The notes: generated by a model not told the origin, from the letters alone. 27,136 nucleotides of DNA from Globomyces pollinis-pini (GCA_025399215.1 MU621321.1:1-27136); one strand, 5' to 3'. Positions 10,209-20,360 are shown, counted from the stretch's first letter. Numbers and translations: made by a program.

Positions 10209-11045
10209 ATGAAGTTCTGTCAAGTAAATGTGTTTAGTAAACGAACTCTTGGAAATCCTCTTGGTTGCTTTTTAAATCCGAAAATGAACACTCAAGAATT
10301 GCAACAATTGGCCAATTGGATGAATTTGTCAGAAACTATTTTCATCTTTCCATCTAATGTTGCCCATTACAAATTAAGAATATTTACTCCTACTATTGAA
10401 TTACCATTTGCTGGTCATCCATTGGTCGGATCTGCTTTAGCTGCAAAAGAATTTGGATTGATTTCAAATGAATCTCATTTTCAAGTTGAAACACTTGCAG
10501 GAATCTTACAATTAAAATTGGTTGATGGACAATACTTTGTAGAAACTCCGATTGCTAAAGAAATTCAATTAAAGACCAGTTTAAATGATTTTAAAGCATT
10601 GTTGCCAGATCATGAAATTCGTAATGGGTTAATTGTTGATAATGGTCCAAAATGGCTACTTATTCAAGCTATTGGTGATGATATTCATAATATCAAGTTC
10701 AATTTGGGGTTGTTAAAGTCTCTATTGATGAACAACGATGCGTTAGGATTAACACTTTATCAAGTATTTGACAAACCAAGTGACAAATATGAATCATGTA
10801 GTGTTATTTCGCGAAGTTTGTTCATTGATAATGAAATCGTGGAAGATCCAATTACAGGAAGTGCTAATGCATGCATTGGGTATCATTTAAAGAAATTTGG
10901 ACTCCTTGAAAAGGTAGGAAATCAATATTTTGCATTTCAAGGGGGTTGTGTTGGAAGGAGAGGTGTTGTATCCGTGACAGTAGGTGATCGTGTCTGGGTT
11001 GGTGGTGATGCCGAAATCATTTTAACGGGCAATTATTGTTTGTAA
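10209..11045 (+). CDS. PhzF-family isomerase-like protein
   Basis: This single-exon gene encodes 278 residues of the PhzF fold (diaminopimelate-epimerase-like, two similar halves). PhzF itself isomerises a phenazine precursor; most eukaryotic homologues, such as MAWD-binding protein and yeast YHI9, have no settled substrate. Visible family marks are NVFSKRTLGNPLG at the N-terminus, the catalytic-glutamate motif LSETIF (Glu42), PFAGHPLVGSA (66-76), DPITGSAN (213-220) and the C-terminal QGGCVGRRG. The length is normal (260-300). I start at the ATG at 10209, where the family similarity begins. No phenazine genes accompany it, so a phenazine role should not be assumed. It is divergent from the MDR dehydrogenase, hinting at, but not proving, a shared metabolic context. 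Confidence 0.9.
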   Translation: MKFCQVNVFSKRTLGNPLGCFLNPKMNTQELQQLANWMNLSETIFIFPSNVAHYKLRIFTPTIELPFAGHPLVGSALAAKEFGLISNESHFQVETLAGILQLKLVDGQYFVETPIAKEIQLKTSLNDFKALLPDHEIRNGLIVDNGPKWLLIQAIGDDIHNIKFNLGLLKSLLMNNDALGLTLYQVFDKPSDKYESCSVISRSLFIDNEIVEDPITGSANACIGYHLKKFGLLEKVGNQYFAFQGGCVGRRGVVSVTVGDRVWVGGDAEIILTGNYCL

Positions 11046-11127
11046 CTACAATAAACATTTCTTGAATTCAAAATATGCTAAATCATATCATCCAATTGTT
11101 ATGGTGTTATTTAAACGTTCGATTTAT

Positions 11128-12027
11128 TCACTCAGATTTAGTAGACAAATCTTTAACTTCAGGACTTTGAATACAACAAATAAACCATGTGCCGAAAAGA
11201 AGTACTGGAATTGCCAACAGATTATCTTCGGGATTAAGCCAAATCGTTGTGAAGTATGAAATGAGGTAAAACAATGACAATGCTAGTACCAGAGCTAAAT
11301 GCAACAAAATACATTTCGGCTGATTAAAGTTCAAGAAGAAGTAAAAAAAGTAACCTTGAGAATACGCGATGAACCATGCAGCAATGACATATACCAAACC
11401 AAATAAAATAACAAAAGGTAAATGACTAAGATCGAACTTGATTTGATTCCATATTAATTCCAATACCATAAATATAACGTTCAAATTGTGCATTATTAAT
11501 GCTAGTGGTGCAAATAATCCTTCAACATCCTCTTTCATGTGAATGCCCACAGGTATAAGAACAAAGGTTACAACCACAGTCACCAAAATTGCTACAGAAA
11601 AACTGACTTCGAACAAAATAACTGTAGTTTGAATTAATAATGGTGATGGATCTGGTAAAACATGTAAATATAATGTAAACAGATAATAAACTCCTTGTAA
11701 ATTCCAGGCCCAGAACGTAAACGTTCCAAATTCTGTCAATCCACCCATTTTCAGTGAACGATTTGAAAGATCCAATTGACTGACTACAATACTGGCTGCA
11801 AAAGGATTACAAATACACACCAGCGAAGTTAGATAGATGACCATACATGATAATAGTCTAAATATGAATAGATGATTCGATTCAATGAAATTAGAATTGA
11901 TTATATGATTTAATTGTATTTTCGAATTTGAATCGTTTACTGGAATAAACCATTGTTGGAGACTGAAGTAAATACCAGTTAAAATGATCAAGGTTAATGA
12001 GAATACTTTGATAAAACCAACTGACAT
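11128..12027 (-). CDS. Eight-pass membrane protein, possibly rolling-stone/FAR-17a-like
   Basis: The single-exon frame encodes 299 residues dominated by about eight hydrophobic spans, near residues 3-24, 52-74, 100-125, 130-160, 168-192, 203-228, 238-262 and 268-286. The pattern of a Phe/Trp-rich span (FTFWAWNLQGVYYLF), a central HNLNVIFMVLEL segment and a following LPFVILFGLVYVIAAWF span resembles the rolling-stone / androgen-induced FAR-17a (AIG1) group, some of which are hydrolases of fatty-acid esters in membranes. I see this as a loose resemblance only. No transporter or receptor signature was found. The start is a genuine ATG. It converges on the PhzF gene, whose stop lies about 80 bp away. 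Confidence 0.7.
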   Translation of the reverse strand: MSVGFIKVFSLTLIILTGIYFSLQQWFIPVNDSNSKIQLNHIINSNFIESNHLFIFRLLSCMVIYLTSLVCICNPFAASIVVSQLDLSNRSLKMGGLTEFGTFTFWAWNLQGVYYLFTLYLHVLPDPSPLLIQTTVILFEVSFSVAILVTVVVTFVLIPVGIHMKEDVEGLFAPLALIMHNLNVIFMVLELIWNQIKFDLSHLPFVILFGLVYVIAAWFIAYSQGYFFYFFLNFNQPKCILLHLALVLALSLFYLISYFTTIWLNPEDNLLAIPVLLFGTWFICCIQSPEVKDLSTKSE

Positions 12028-12226
12028 TGTTTCTGATCCTGGTTGCTATTTAATATTGTAAAAAAGTGTTACAATCAGGTCTATACAAAACGCTGTTTCA
12101 AGCCACGTTAAGAGTGTTGGTTGGATTTACATTACATAATGGGATTTCTATATAACGTGAATTGGATAATATGTTAAGAGGTGGTTAACAAAACGTCGGC
12201 TCAAGAACCAAACTGGTAAAAGGAAC

Positions 12227-12230
12227 AAAA
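12227..12230 (-). terminator. Pol III terminator of tRNA-Ser
   Basis: On the minus strand TTTT begins one base after the tRNA's 3' end, and a second TTTT follows within ten bases. Such short T runs are the standard RNA polymerase III stop. Confidence 0.7.
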
Positions 12231-12231
12231 C

Positions 12232-12312
12232 GACAGCTGCAGGATTCGAACCTGCGCCCTCAGAGAGGAATTGATTTCTAGTCAATCACGTTAACCACTC
12301 CGTCAAGCTGTC
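12232..12312 (-). tRNA. tRNA-Ser (anticodon AGA)
   Basis: Read on the minus strand, 81 bases fold into a class II tRNA. The 7-bp acceptor stem GACAGCT/AGCTGTC pairs perfectly. A five-base-pair anticodon stem ATTGA/TCAAT carries the loop CTAGAAA with anticodon AGA, which reads UCU and, after A-to-I editing, other UCN serine codons. The long variable arm (around CCTCTCTGAGGG) is what serine tRNAs require. The T arm carries GGTTCGAATCC, which is also the Pol III B box. There is no intron, and the CCA end is not encoded, as normal in eukaryotes. Confidence 0.96.
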
Positions 12313-12689
12313 ATTATTGAATACTTCGAAAAATTTACATACTAGATCTGACCTTCCAGAAATGATTGAAATTAAACCTATGGTCTGTGCATTTTTTGTC
12401 CTACCAAATTGGTAAATGGACTTTAATACAAATATTGAAATATGCTTCTGTAATATTAACTATTAAAACTCGAATTTGTGCATTATTCAAATGCGTTGAT
12501 CATCACTCGAGCGGTTTGGCTGGATATATTGTTGAACATCACACTTAGCAAATGATTTCTCATTACTCTGATCATATCATAATATTATGGGATATTAGGA
12601 ATCATACCATGATGAAACTTCTGTTTGATTCTAGTTTGTTTCAATATGTAACCGTTGGTGACTGTAACTTTACAAATTATATACAATAG
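12313..12689. other. Intergenic region with no gene seen
   Basis: This separates the tRNA from the leucine-rich-repeat gene. A 60-codon open frame at 12366-12548 has no recognisable motif and a composition like its surroundings, so I do not call it. The LRR promoter should lie at the right edge. Confidence 0.5.
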
Positions 12690-13805
12690 ATGGACTTTAG
12701 AATTGTTCAAGTAATTGACCTTCTTCTACAAACCAATACATGTTCTCCTAGTATGGTGCTGAAGTTGTCTTACTTGAATAAGACTCTACAGAAGTACATT
12801 TTGGACAATCAATTCTACTGGACTCATTATTTAAACAATCAGTTATCATTGGAATCGCAATTGGTTTTACCAACCAACAATATCATCAAAGCTTGTTTAG
12901 GATTGCAAAATTTCATGGACTATTCTAATTCATCCCGACCTTCAACATCTCAATCACAATTAGAATTTTGGAATTATATAACCCAAACTCAACAGTTGTA
13001 TAAATCTGTTTCAAAACCTATAATGAACACCGAAATGGATTCATTGAAATGTTGGTTAAATGGTAATCGAAAACTTCAACAACACAAAATTGATAGTTGG
13101 AATAAATGGAAATCGAATGAAAGACTAGAAATTGTTGTTATAAATGGGTTGACAATGACAAGCAATATACAAAGAGTACCTATTTACCATTTCTCTAAAG
13201 GGATTCCAGATTGTATTGGAACACTTAGACAAATGCGACAACTAAATATCTCGTTTCAAGGTGAACTAGCTTTACCTGAATCCATTGGACTATTGACTAA
13301 TTTGAAAACCTTGAAAGTTTACAAAAATTGTTTGATCAGAATCCCAAAGTCAATACGATTTCTCGAAGCCTTAGAACTTCTAGATTTATCAGATAATCAA
13401 TTACAAGATTCTCATTTTGTGGACATACAATTACCAACTGGGTTAATATCGCTAGATTTGAAATGTAATTTGCTCACAAAGATCCCTGATTGCGTTTTGA
13501 ATTGTGTGAAATTAAAGGATTTGGATTGTACTGCAAACCAACTTTGCTTGGTTTCCAAGAATTTGCTTCATTTAACTGATTTAATATCTCTTAAGATTGG
13601 GAAAAATCGTTTTGATTCCTATCCTGATGCTCTAAATCATTGTCCTTCAATTCAAATAGATATTTCTAAAGATTTGTTTCAACCACAGCAAGCAAATGAA
13701 TGCAAATCTTCGATACGACCTTTAGACGCTAAAGTCAAATCTTCACTGATATGCATTTGGAAACGTTTTCGTAAAAAGCGGTTTCGGATCAAGCAAAAGA
13801 TATAA
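12690..13805 (+). CDS. Leucine-rich-repeat protein
   Basis: The intronless gene encodes 371 residues. The middle to C-terminal part (about 175-330) contains five to six leucine-rich repeats of roughly 23 residues, of the Ras-suppressor/adenylate-cyclase type. Good examples are LPESIGLLTNLKTLKVYKN, IPKSIRFLEALELLDLSDN and LPTGLISLDLKCNLLTKIP. The N-terminal ~60 residues are helical with a KLSYLNKTLQKYI...FYW pattern loosely like an F-box, but I cannot confirm one. The last 25 residues are very basic (KRFRKKRFRIKQK), which could be a nuclear or membrane-binding signal. No kinase, signal peptide or membrane span is present. LRRs of this type are protein-binding surfaces, so an adaptor role is plausible but not shown. 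Confidence 0.8.
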   Translation: MDFRIVQVIDLLLQTNTCSPSMVLKLSYLNKTLQKYILDNQFYWTHYLNNQLSLESQLVLPTNNIIKACLGLQNFMDYSNSSRPSTSQSQLEFWNYITQTQQLYKSVSKPIMNTEMDSLKCWLNGNRKLQQHKIDSWNKWKSNERLEIVVINGLTMTSNIQRVPIYHFSKGIPDCIGTLRQMRQLNISFQGELALPESIGLLTNLKTLKVYKNCLIRIPKSIRFLEALELLDLSDNQLQDSHFVDIQLPTGLISLDLKCNLLTKIPDCVLNCVKLKDLDCTANQLCLVSKNLLHLTDLISLKIGKNRFDSYPDALNHCPSIQIDISKDLFQPQQANECKSSIRPLDAKVKSSLICIWKRFRKKRFRIKQKI

Positions 13806-13960
13806 CTATGGTTTGACAAATATAAAATTATCTTCAGTTGATTTCACTGCATATTTTGGAGTTACCAGTATATAATGTCATGTCTATTTTGAAAAGAATG
13901 ATTGAATTTATTAACAAAAATAAAATGATCTGGTGTAAGGAATAAGCTTGTAGTTGACAA

Positions 13961-14773
13961 CTATCTACGTTCAGAATCATATAAATTTAATAGCAAGTTA
14001 TAAACAGGTTGGATACCGCTTGCATGGCATTCATGTCCACCATTATGTACAACGACAACTGGATTGATGAACTCATTTGAAAGAAGTTTTGTCATCTTTG
14101 GAGGACAAATCTGATCTCTTTCACCCATTGTGATTACACTTGAAAGATATTTCATTTGCGGATTAAGTCGAGTTGAAAAGTTCGAAGATATGATGACAAT
14201 ACCTCTTAATTTACTAAGCAGGGGATACGAATGGCTAACGTTGCATAATTGAATTGCACAATGACCACCTTGAGAAAAGCCAATAATAACATCAATTGGT
14301 TTTTTGACTTCTGTTGTTACAAAATGATTCAGATATTGAATAGAGTTTTCAAAAGGGTACCAAGAACGAGACTGAGGAGATAAAGGAATATTACGGATGG
14401 AGCGGACATTTTGCAAAACAGGATTTGGAGCTGTTGGATAGTAAAAATCAGCTATATGACTGCATTTTTGTTCATATTTCCATATACATCGTCGCATATT
14501 TTGACCAAATCCAGTATATCCATGTAGACATAATATGTTTAACTTTTCAGCTGGTCCTCTATTTCTCCATTCCAGTTCTAGCTGAGGAATTTTTAAGAAT
14601 GAATTTTGAATTTGTAAATCAAAGTCAGCATTGGCAATATGGTTCAATGTATTTTCACATAAAGGACCATGAGTTTGTGAAGTTTGACAAGCATGGCAGC
14701 AGAAGTTATGATTTTGCCTTGAGTGTTTGAGGAAAGGACAACCTTGTCGTTGACAGGGGACTCTTTGGAACAT
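13961..14773 (-). CDS. FSH1-type serine hydrolase with N-terminal zinc module
   Basis: The C-terminal 200 residues are an alpha/beta hydrolase of the FSH1 (family of serine hydrolases) group. The strand-turn ILCLHGYTGFGQN is followed by a nucleophile elbow GFSQGG (Ser167), an acid in MGERDQICPP (Asp220) and a histidine in HNGGH (His247). Such enzymes are esterase-like; yeast Fsh proteins have no firmly assigned natural substrate. The N-terminal 40 residues form a separate Cys/His module: C7-x4-C12-x12-CC-x2-C29-x5-H35-x3-C39, plausibly binding one or two zinc ions. Fusion of the two is uncommon in the proteins I know. I start at the ATG at 14773 (270 residues). The open frame extends a further 11 codons upstream with no ATG before an in-frame stop. 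A spliced upstream exon is possible. Confidence 0.82.
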   Translation of the reverse strand: MFQRVPCQRQGCPFLKHSRQNHNFCCHACQTSQTHGPLCENTLNHIANADFDLQIQNSFLKIPQLELEWRNRGPAEKLNILCLHGYTGFGQNMRRCIWKYEQKCSHIADFYYPTAPNPVLQNVRSIRNIPLSPQSRSWYPFENSIQYLNHFVTTEVKKPIDVIIGFSQGGHCAIQLCNVSHSYPLLSKLRGIVIISSNFSTRLNPQMKYLSSVITMGERDQICPPKMTKLLSNEFINPVVVVHNGGHECHASGIQPVYNLLLNLYDSERR

Positions 14774-14827
14774 AAAATCGAGGTAGTTGTGTAATTGATG
14801 AGGCAAAATAAATGTAGTGTTTCTTCA

Positions 14828-15123
14828 ATGAAGTTGGCTTTAACAACATACCCAAGAACTGTTAGAATCAGTACGGGTGATATAAATTGGAACTATTTAA
14901 GCTAAATTTCTTGTACCAACAAGCAGTGAACAAATTCACAAAACTACAAAAGTGAGTGGTAAAATTAAATATTTATAAACGGTAGAACCTCAATTTCTAT
15001 GTATGACGATCGTCTCTCCAGGACACAGTCTCATTTCCAGATCCAATTGATAGGAACGTGGAATATTTCGCGTTCCTCTCTGGTTCCAAGTCAAAGGTGC
15101 CACAAACCAAAGTGATGACATAA
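14828..15123 (+). CDS. Tentative small spliced gene, 64 residues
   Basis: An ATG at 14828 opens a frame that continues across two candidate introns (14871-14901, 31 nt, GTACGG...TTTAAG; 14952-15021, 70 nt, GTGAGT...CTCCAG) to a stop at 15121-15123. The predicted product is 64 residues, starts with a basic, hydroxylated segment (MKLALTTYPRTVRI) reminiscent of a mitochondrial targeting sequence, and ends in a polar tail. I recognise no family. It sits between the divergent FSH1 gene (ATG 55 bp away) and the ADC synthase ATG (63 bp downstream). Against it, the second intron is longer than almost all others here. The antisense strand also has an open frame of about 65 codons over the last exon (about 14997-15203) without a start. 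Treat as a hypothesis. Confidence 0.3.
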
Positions 15124-15186
15124 GCATCTTTGAAATCGAATCTGATTTTTGGTTCATCATTGAATTCCAAATTCTTTACTTGAAAT

Positions 15187-17719
15187 ATGCCAACCGTCGT
15201 ACCTCAATTGGCCCCAAGATTCTTAATCATCGATAATTACGATTCTTATACTTTCAACTTGTTTCAATTCTTTTCTGCTTACTTGAATGTCGCTCCTGTA
15301 GTCATTAGAAATAATCAGTTCTCTTGGAAAGAATTCAAATCTACTATATTACCCCATTTTGATGCTATTGTAATATCCCCAGGTCCGGGCAGGCCTGATG
15401 TCACTCAAGTACTCTCAATTCATTAAATTTAGGACTTTGGAATATGCTCTGATATTTTATTGAATGTGGATTTACCTATATTTGGTGTTTGTTTAGGTCA
15501 TCAAGGTTTGGCTGCAGTCCTCAATGGAAAGGTACTGTAGATCTCATTTATAAAATCCAGGTGGTTAGAGCTGATCCTCCAATGCATGGACGATTATCAG
15601 ATATATTTCACGATGGAAAGGGTTTATTCAAGTCCATTCCATCGCCATTTAAAGCTGTTCGATACCACTCTTTAGTTGTTGCTAATGGTATATTTACTAA
15701 AATTAACAATAGATCTACCCAATGATCTGGAAATGAGTGCTTGGACAAACGATGGCTCCAATCAAACGGAACCTATCATCATGGGATTGACTCATAAGTC
15801 TAAGAACATATGGTCTGTACAATTTCATCCAGAGGTAATCCTAGAATCACACTAACTTAAAGTCTATATCTACCGAATATGGTCAAACTATTATCAATAA
15901 CTTTTGTGCACTTGCATATCAGGTTTGGACTGAAAAAGGATTTCATGAATCTGACGATCCATTACCTTCCTCGTTAGACCATCTATCGGTTATTCCAGAA
16001 CCTTTGGTGTCTCCGGAATTGTCAAAGAAGCACAACTTTAAGGCCATTATTGAACCATTAAGTCATTACGTGGAATCTGAAACAGTATTTTCAGAACTTT
16101 TCTCCTCAGATCCGCACAGTTTTTGGCTGGATTCCGCAAAAGTTGAAGATGGTATAAGTAGATATTCATTTATGGGGGATTGTAAAGGACCGGAAGGGTA
16201 ATGGATATTTGTTTTCATTTACCTTTCAGATATTTCTTGAACTATAGTCTAAAAACAAGAATAATTACTGAGCGAAGATCTACTGGAGAAAAATCAGTAT
16301 TTGTACCTTCAGACGAAACATTCTTTACCTATTTAGCACAAATAATGCATGACGCTAAAATTGAAAAAGATGCTGTAGAATATGTAAATTCAAATAGTAT
16401 AGAGTACAACATCCCATTCATGGGAGGATTGGTAGGATTTATTGGTTATGAAATGAAATCCGAAACTTTAAAATATGAACAAAATCAGGCAGAATTTTTG
16501 ACAAAGTCCGCAGACGATATACCCGACTCTTGCTTCCTATTCACAGACCGTCTAGTGGTTTTTGATCATCTAGAATGCAGAATTCTTGTTGTTACTTTGG
16601 TGGATCAGACAGGTTCTCATGGTTCAATTCGAAAAATTCAACAACAATGGATGAATGATACCAAAAGCAAGATTGAGCGAATGGTCTTCGATATTGAAAA
16701 GATTGCGGCTGTTCAAACTGATGTTCCTATTTTGAAAATACCACAAATCCAATTGGCACATCAAAGAGACGAATATATACAGATGATAGACGAATCATTA
16801 TCAAAAATCGACCAAGGAGAAACCTATGAAGTTTGTCTTACTACACAACTTAAGGGTTGCTTATCGCACCCTCATCCATCTCCATATCAATTGTATAAGC
16901 ATTTACGAAAACGCAATCCCGCTCCATATGCTGCATACCTCTCTTTTGGAAACGACTTGACTATAACTTCTTCATCCCCTGAACGTTTTCTAAGGATCAT
17001 TGATGATGGGGTGATCAGTATGAAGCCGATAAAAGGAACTTTGAAAAGAGCAACACCACTAAACTTCAAAGGAACAGCTTCTGATATAGATTTTGAAAAT
17101 GAAAGACGACGACATCTTCTTGCAACTAGTGAAAAGGATCGTAGCGAAAATTTAATGGTAATCTTATTTGGCTAATCTATTTAAGATTGTTGACCTTATT
17201 CGGAATGATTTAAATCAGATATCAAAACTGAACTCCGTAACGGTGCCAGCATTGATGGTTGTTGAAAGTTATGCAACCGTCCACCAGCTCGTCTCTACCG
17301 TACAAGCAACCTTGCGAGATGAACTTACTGCAGTTGATGCGGTTATGCGTAGTTTCCCACCAGGTAATCACTATTCTCATTTATACTAGGATCAATGACT
17401 GGAGCGCCAAAATTACGTACTTGTCAAATTATAGAACAGTTGGAAAAAATTCCACGGGGTCCTTATTCAGGTGTCATTGGATTCTTTTCAGTCACTGGTC
17501 AGTCCGACTTTAGTGTCGTTATTCGTACTGCCATTTTCAACCAACGTAATTTATGTTTATAGTTGACTGTTAGGTGATGATGTTACACATGTATCTATTG
17601 GAGCTGGTGGTGCTATTGTTGCACTTTCTGATCCAAAAGATGAATTTGAAGAAATGGTATTGAAGGCACAGTCAGTCTTACCGAGCCTTAATCATGTATA
17701 TCGAAATCATTTCTTGTAA
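15187..17719 (+). CDS. ABZ1: Bifunctional aminodeoxychorismate synthase (PabA-PabB fusion)
   Basis: This cytosolic enzyme makes 4-amino-4-deoxychorismate from chorismate and glutamine, the first step to p-aminobenzoate and folate. Introns at 15409-15432, 15532-15560, 15688-15712, 15835-15862, 16198-16229, 17158-17185, 17364-17389 and 17546-17573 (24-32 nt) give nine exons and 770 residues. Residues 1-220 are the glutamine amidotransferase: [20 protein letters not shown], the nucleophile GVCLGHQ (Cys94) and QFHPE with the His/Glu pair. The rest is the chorismate-binding domain: [51 protein letters not shown] and GAGGAI. The lysine of PIKGT (about Lys570) replaces the alanine of anthranilate synthase and is the hallmark of PabB, so this is ADC synthase, not TrpE/TrpG. 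All catalytic residues I can check are present. The domain order matches fungal and plant ADC synthases. Confidence 0.94.
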
Positions 17720-17985
17720 TATTAAACTTAATTCTATAATGTATTATTGATAAGAAAATGAATATTTTCTTGAACCAACACGGTTGGAATGTTTAGAAAG
17801 ACCTGTAGAGAGGTCACTATAGTTAATTCCCCATTTCATTATAAGAAATTGTTAGGAGAATAAATGTGATGGTTATATTTTCTGACAATGGAATATTTGA
17901 ACAATACAAAGTGAACAATACACGAAGACATTCCAAACCTTTAAATAAAAATTTCAAAGCGTATAGATAGCATTAAAAGAATAGT

Positions 17986-19925
17986 ATGCAATCGAATCCA
18001 GTCAAAGACCAGAATGCTAAAATAGTAGTACGAGTGAATATTCCAGTTTTAAATCTACAAAAAGCAATCAAAGTTGGTCCAACAGATCTCATCTGGACAG
18101 TTAAAAAGCAATTAGAAGAGAAGGTTCGATCAGAAATCAAAGATATATTAAATTATGCTTTATTTCTACACGGTCAAGGAGAGAAACAAGGAAAGTACTT
18201 GGATGAGCGGAAAAGTTTGGGGTCATATCATGTAGATTCAAATGTAACTCTTTAATAATTTAATTGCGATATCTTTTAGAGTCAATTGGATTTTATCCTC
18301 AAGACTAGAGTTAATGGTGAAGTTCAGGATGTTAAAAAACAAAGACGAATCATTGAAGATATTCAAAAAGGAAACCTTGATAAATTAAAAGAAAAAACTA
18401 CCAAAAACGTTGATTTTAATTTCTTGTTGGATCAAGGTACGTGTAGTGGAGATTAATCAGTTAGATACCCCTCTTTCATTGGCAGTGATGAATAACGACC
18501 CACAGATGATTGAATGGTTATTAGATAATGGTGCCTTTTCGGATTTCAGAGTGGTAATCTAAATCACGTTGACAACTTTTTAGGGTGATAAAGAGAATTG
18601 GAAAGCTCCAATTCATTTAGCAGCTTTACACAACAAAGCACTTGCATTAAAAGTAATCAAATTCTACTCATTTTTAGGTTTTACTTCAATATGCTGCTTG
18701 GCCAGACATACTTGATGCTTTAGGATTAAGCGCGATTCACTACGCTGTAACTGCCGGAAACTCAGAATGTGTGTTACGGCTTTTATTATCGAAAGCAGAC
18801 ACAGAGATTTTTGATGAGCATGGTAGGCGGCCATTACATCAAGTAACTAGGTATATTCAACTAATCTTTATAGGCAGCATTGAATAACTTTGACTGTATT
18901 GTGGCATTGTTGATTGATTTTGGTTCAAATATACATGCGGCAAATGTAGGAGGAAATACTCCTCTTCATGTTGCCGCTAGCAGAAATTCTAAAGAAAGTA
19001 CCAAATGGCTATTGATGCGTGGTGCTGATACGGAAAAGATAAATAAAAGTGGAAAGACCCCACTGGAAGTAGCTCAACAAGCTCAAAGTGTCGAAGTTTG
19101 TGACATTATATCTAAGTTTAAACCCGAATCAATTAGTACTATATATAAAGACTAACCATTTTAGTTCCACCTCCTCCACCTCAGCCAAATTATGAAAGAG
19201 CAGAGATTGAAAATATTGTTCAACATGTATTGTCAAGTTTGTCAGCTTCCATAGGAGGTGAGTACAGACCAGAGTTTAAATGGGGTGGTCCCACTCGCCA
19301 TGGTTCTTCATCCACATCAAGAAAGCCTACATCCAATGATAACGAACCACATCATAGCTCTGGACTTCGAAATAGCGATTCAAGAAAATCGCTACATAAG
19401 TCATTGTTTTGTCCTCCTCCTCCTAACGAAAAACTTTCAGTTGCCAGTGGGTCTGTACGTGCAGGATCTATGGTTTCAATGGATGGTTCGGGTTCTCCAC
19501 TCGACAGAGTTAAATTACAAACGAACGCTTCACTTTCTTCAATTGCCGCCCCAGTTTCCCAACCAACACAACCAGAAGAAGCTAAAGAAATATCACCGCC
19601 AAAGTTAGATACAAATGTTCAAGTAATTATCCCATCTGAAGACAATTTTGAAATGGTTTGGAAAAAGTTTGCACCTGTAAATGGATCTCCAATGAAAGCA
19701 CCAAATCATGATACTCCTCAACTTTTGGTGAAATTAAAAAACTACGTGCTAGATAAAGCGAACATGACAAATTCTGGCGCCACCTCAGCTGAAATTCTCA
19801 ATGGATTGAACGATTTGGAGTTTGGGTTTATCAAAGCATATCGGGAATGGGAGCATGTTCAACAGGAAAATGAACAGTTGACTAAAAAATTGAAAGATAT
19901 GGAAGCAAAAATAATGAAAGTGTAA
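17986..19925 (+). CDS. SHANK-like protein: SPN ubiquitin fold plus ankyrin repeats
   Basis: Introns at 18244-18279, 18437-18464, 18554-18583, 18653-18677, 18843-18873 and 19136-19164 join seven exons into 586 residues. Residues 12-97 resemble the SHANK/ProSAP N-terminal (SPN) domain, a Ras-binding ubiquitin fold. VVVRVNIP, ILNYALF, GKYLDER and LDFILKTRV fall in the same order and spacing as in animal SHANKs. Arg16 and Lys26 lie ten residues apart, as do Arg12 and Lys22 of SHANK3, which contact Rap/Ras. Residues about 105-330 carry a linker helix and about six ankyrin repeats (TPLSLAV, APIHLAA, SAIHYAV, RPLHQAA, TPLHVAA, TPLEVAQ). Next comes a Ser/Pro-rich disordered part with a PPPPPQP stretch, then a C-terminal coiled coil (about 545-586). 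The SH3, PDZ and SAM domains of animal SHANK are absent. A cortical or actin-linked scaffold read by a small GTPase is inferred. Other FERM-F0/talin-type ubiquitin folds remain an alternative label for the N-terminus. Confidence 0.85.
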
Positions 19926-20360
19926 TATTTCTGGTTAAAAATTTAAAGTATTTTGAACTCAGTTGTTAAAGATGTTGTGTTATAACATATCACACTGCTA
20001 GTGATTTTCATTTTTTCTAATCTGTGACCAACATAAATACCATGATAGACTGTTATTTATAATTACAAACTGATAGAATATGGTTCCTGTTTTAGTTTTT
20101 TGAGAACTGTCAATTTATTTCCATGATTAATTCCTGAAAACCGTGGTTTTTCAATGATATTCACAAAACCGTGTCTGTACTGAACAAATCAAGCTTAACT
20201 GAACAGTTTTTAGACAACTTGTAAATGATCCATGAATTTGTTGCAGTATTTTTAACATCTCCATCCAAATTCAAGAGTGGGAGTAATAAGCCACTCGATT
20301 TACATAGAATGGATAAGCGTGATTTACACCTTATTAACACTTTAAAGTTATCTATCTCTG
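19926..20360. other. Intergenic region with no gene seen
   Basis: This 435-bp AT-rich stretch lies between two same-strand genes and should hold the SHANK-like 3' end and the lipase promoter. I found no coding frame, tRNA or clear repeat. Confidence 0.5.

Noticed and set aside
12366..12548. 60-codon plus-strand frame between the tRNA and the LRR gene.
   Set aside because: No motif, no flanking splice or promoter signal and background composition.
13961..14806. FSH1 start at 14806 giving 281 residues.
   Set aside because: That codon is TTG; the first ATG in frame is at 14773, just before the zinc module.
15187..17719. Anthranilate synthase (TrpG-TrpE fusion).
   Set aside because: The chorismate-binding domain has PIKGT with the PabB-type lysine rather than the alanine of TrpE, and the amidotransferase-first fusion fits ADC synthase.
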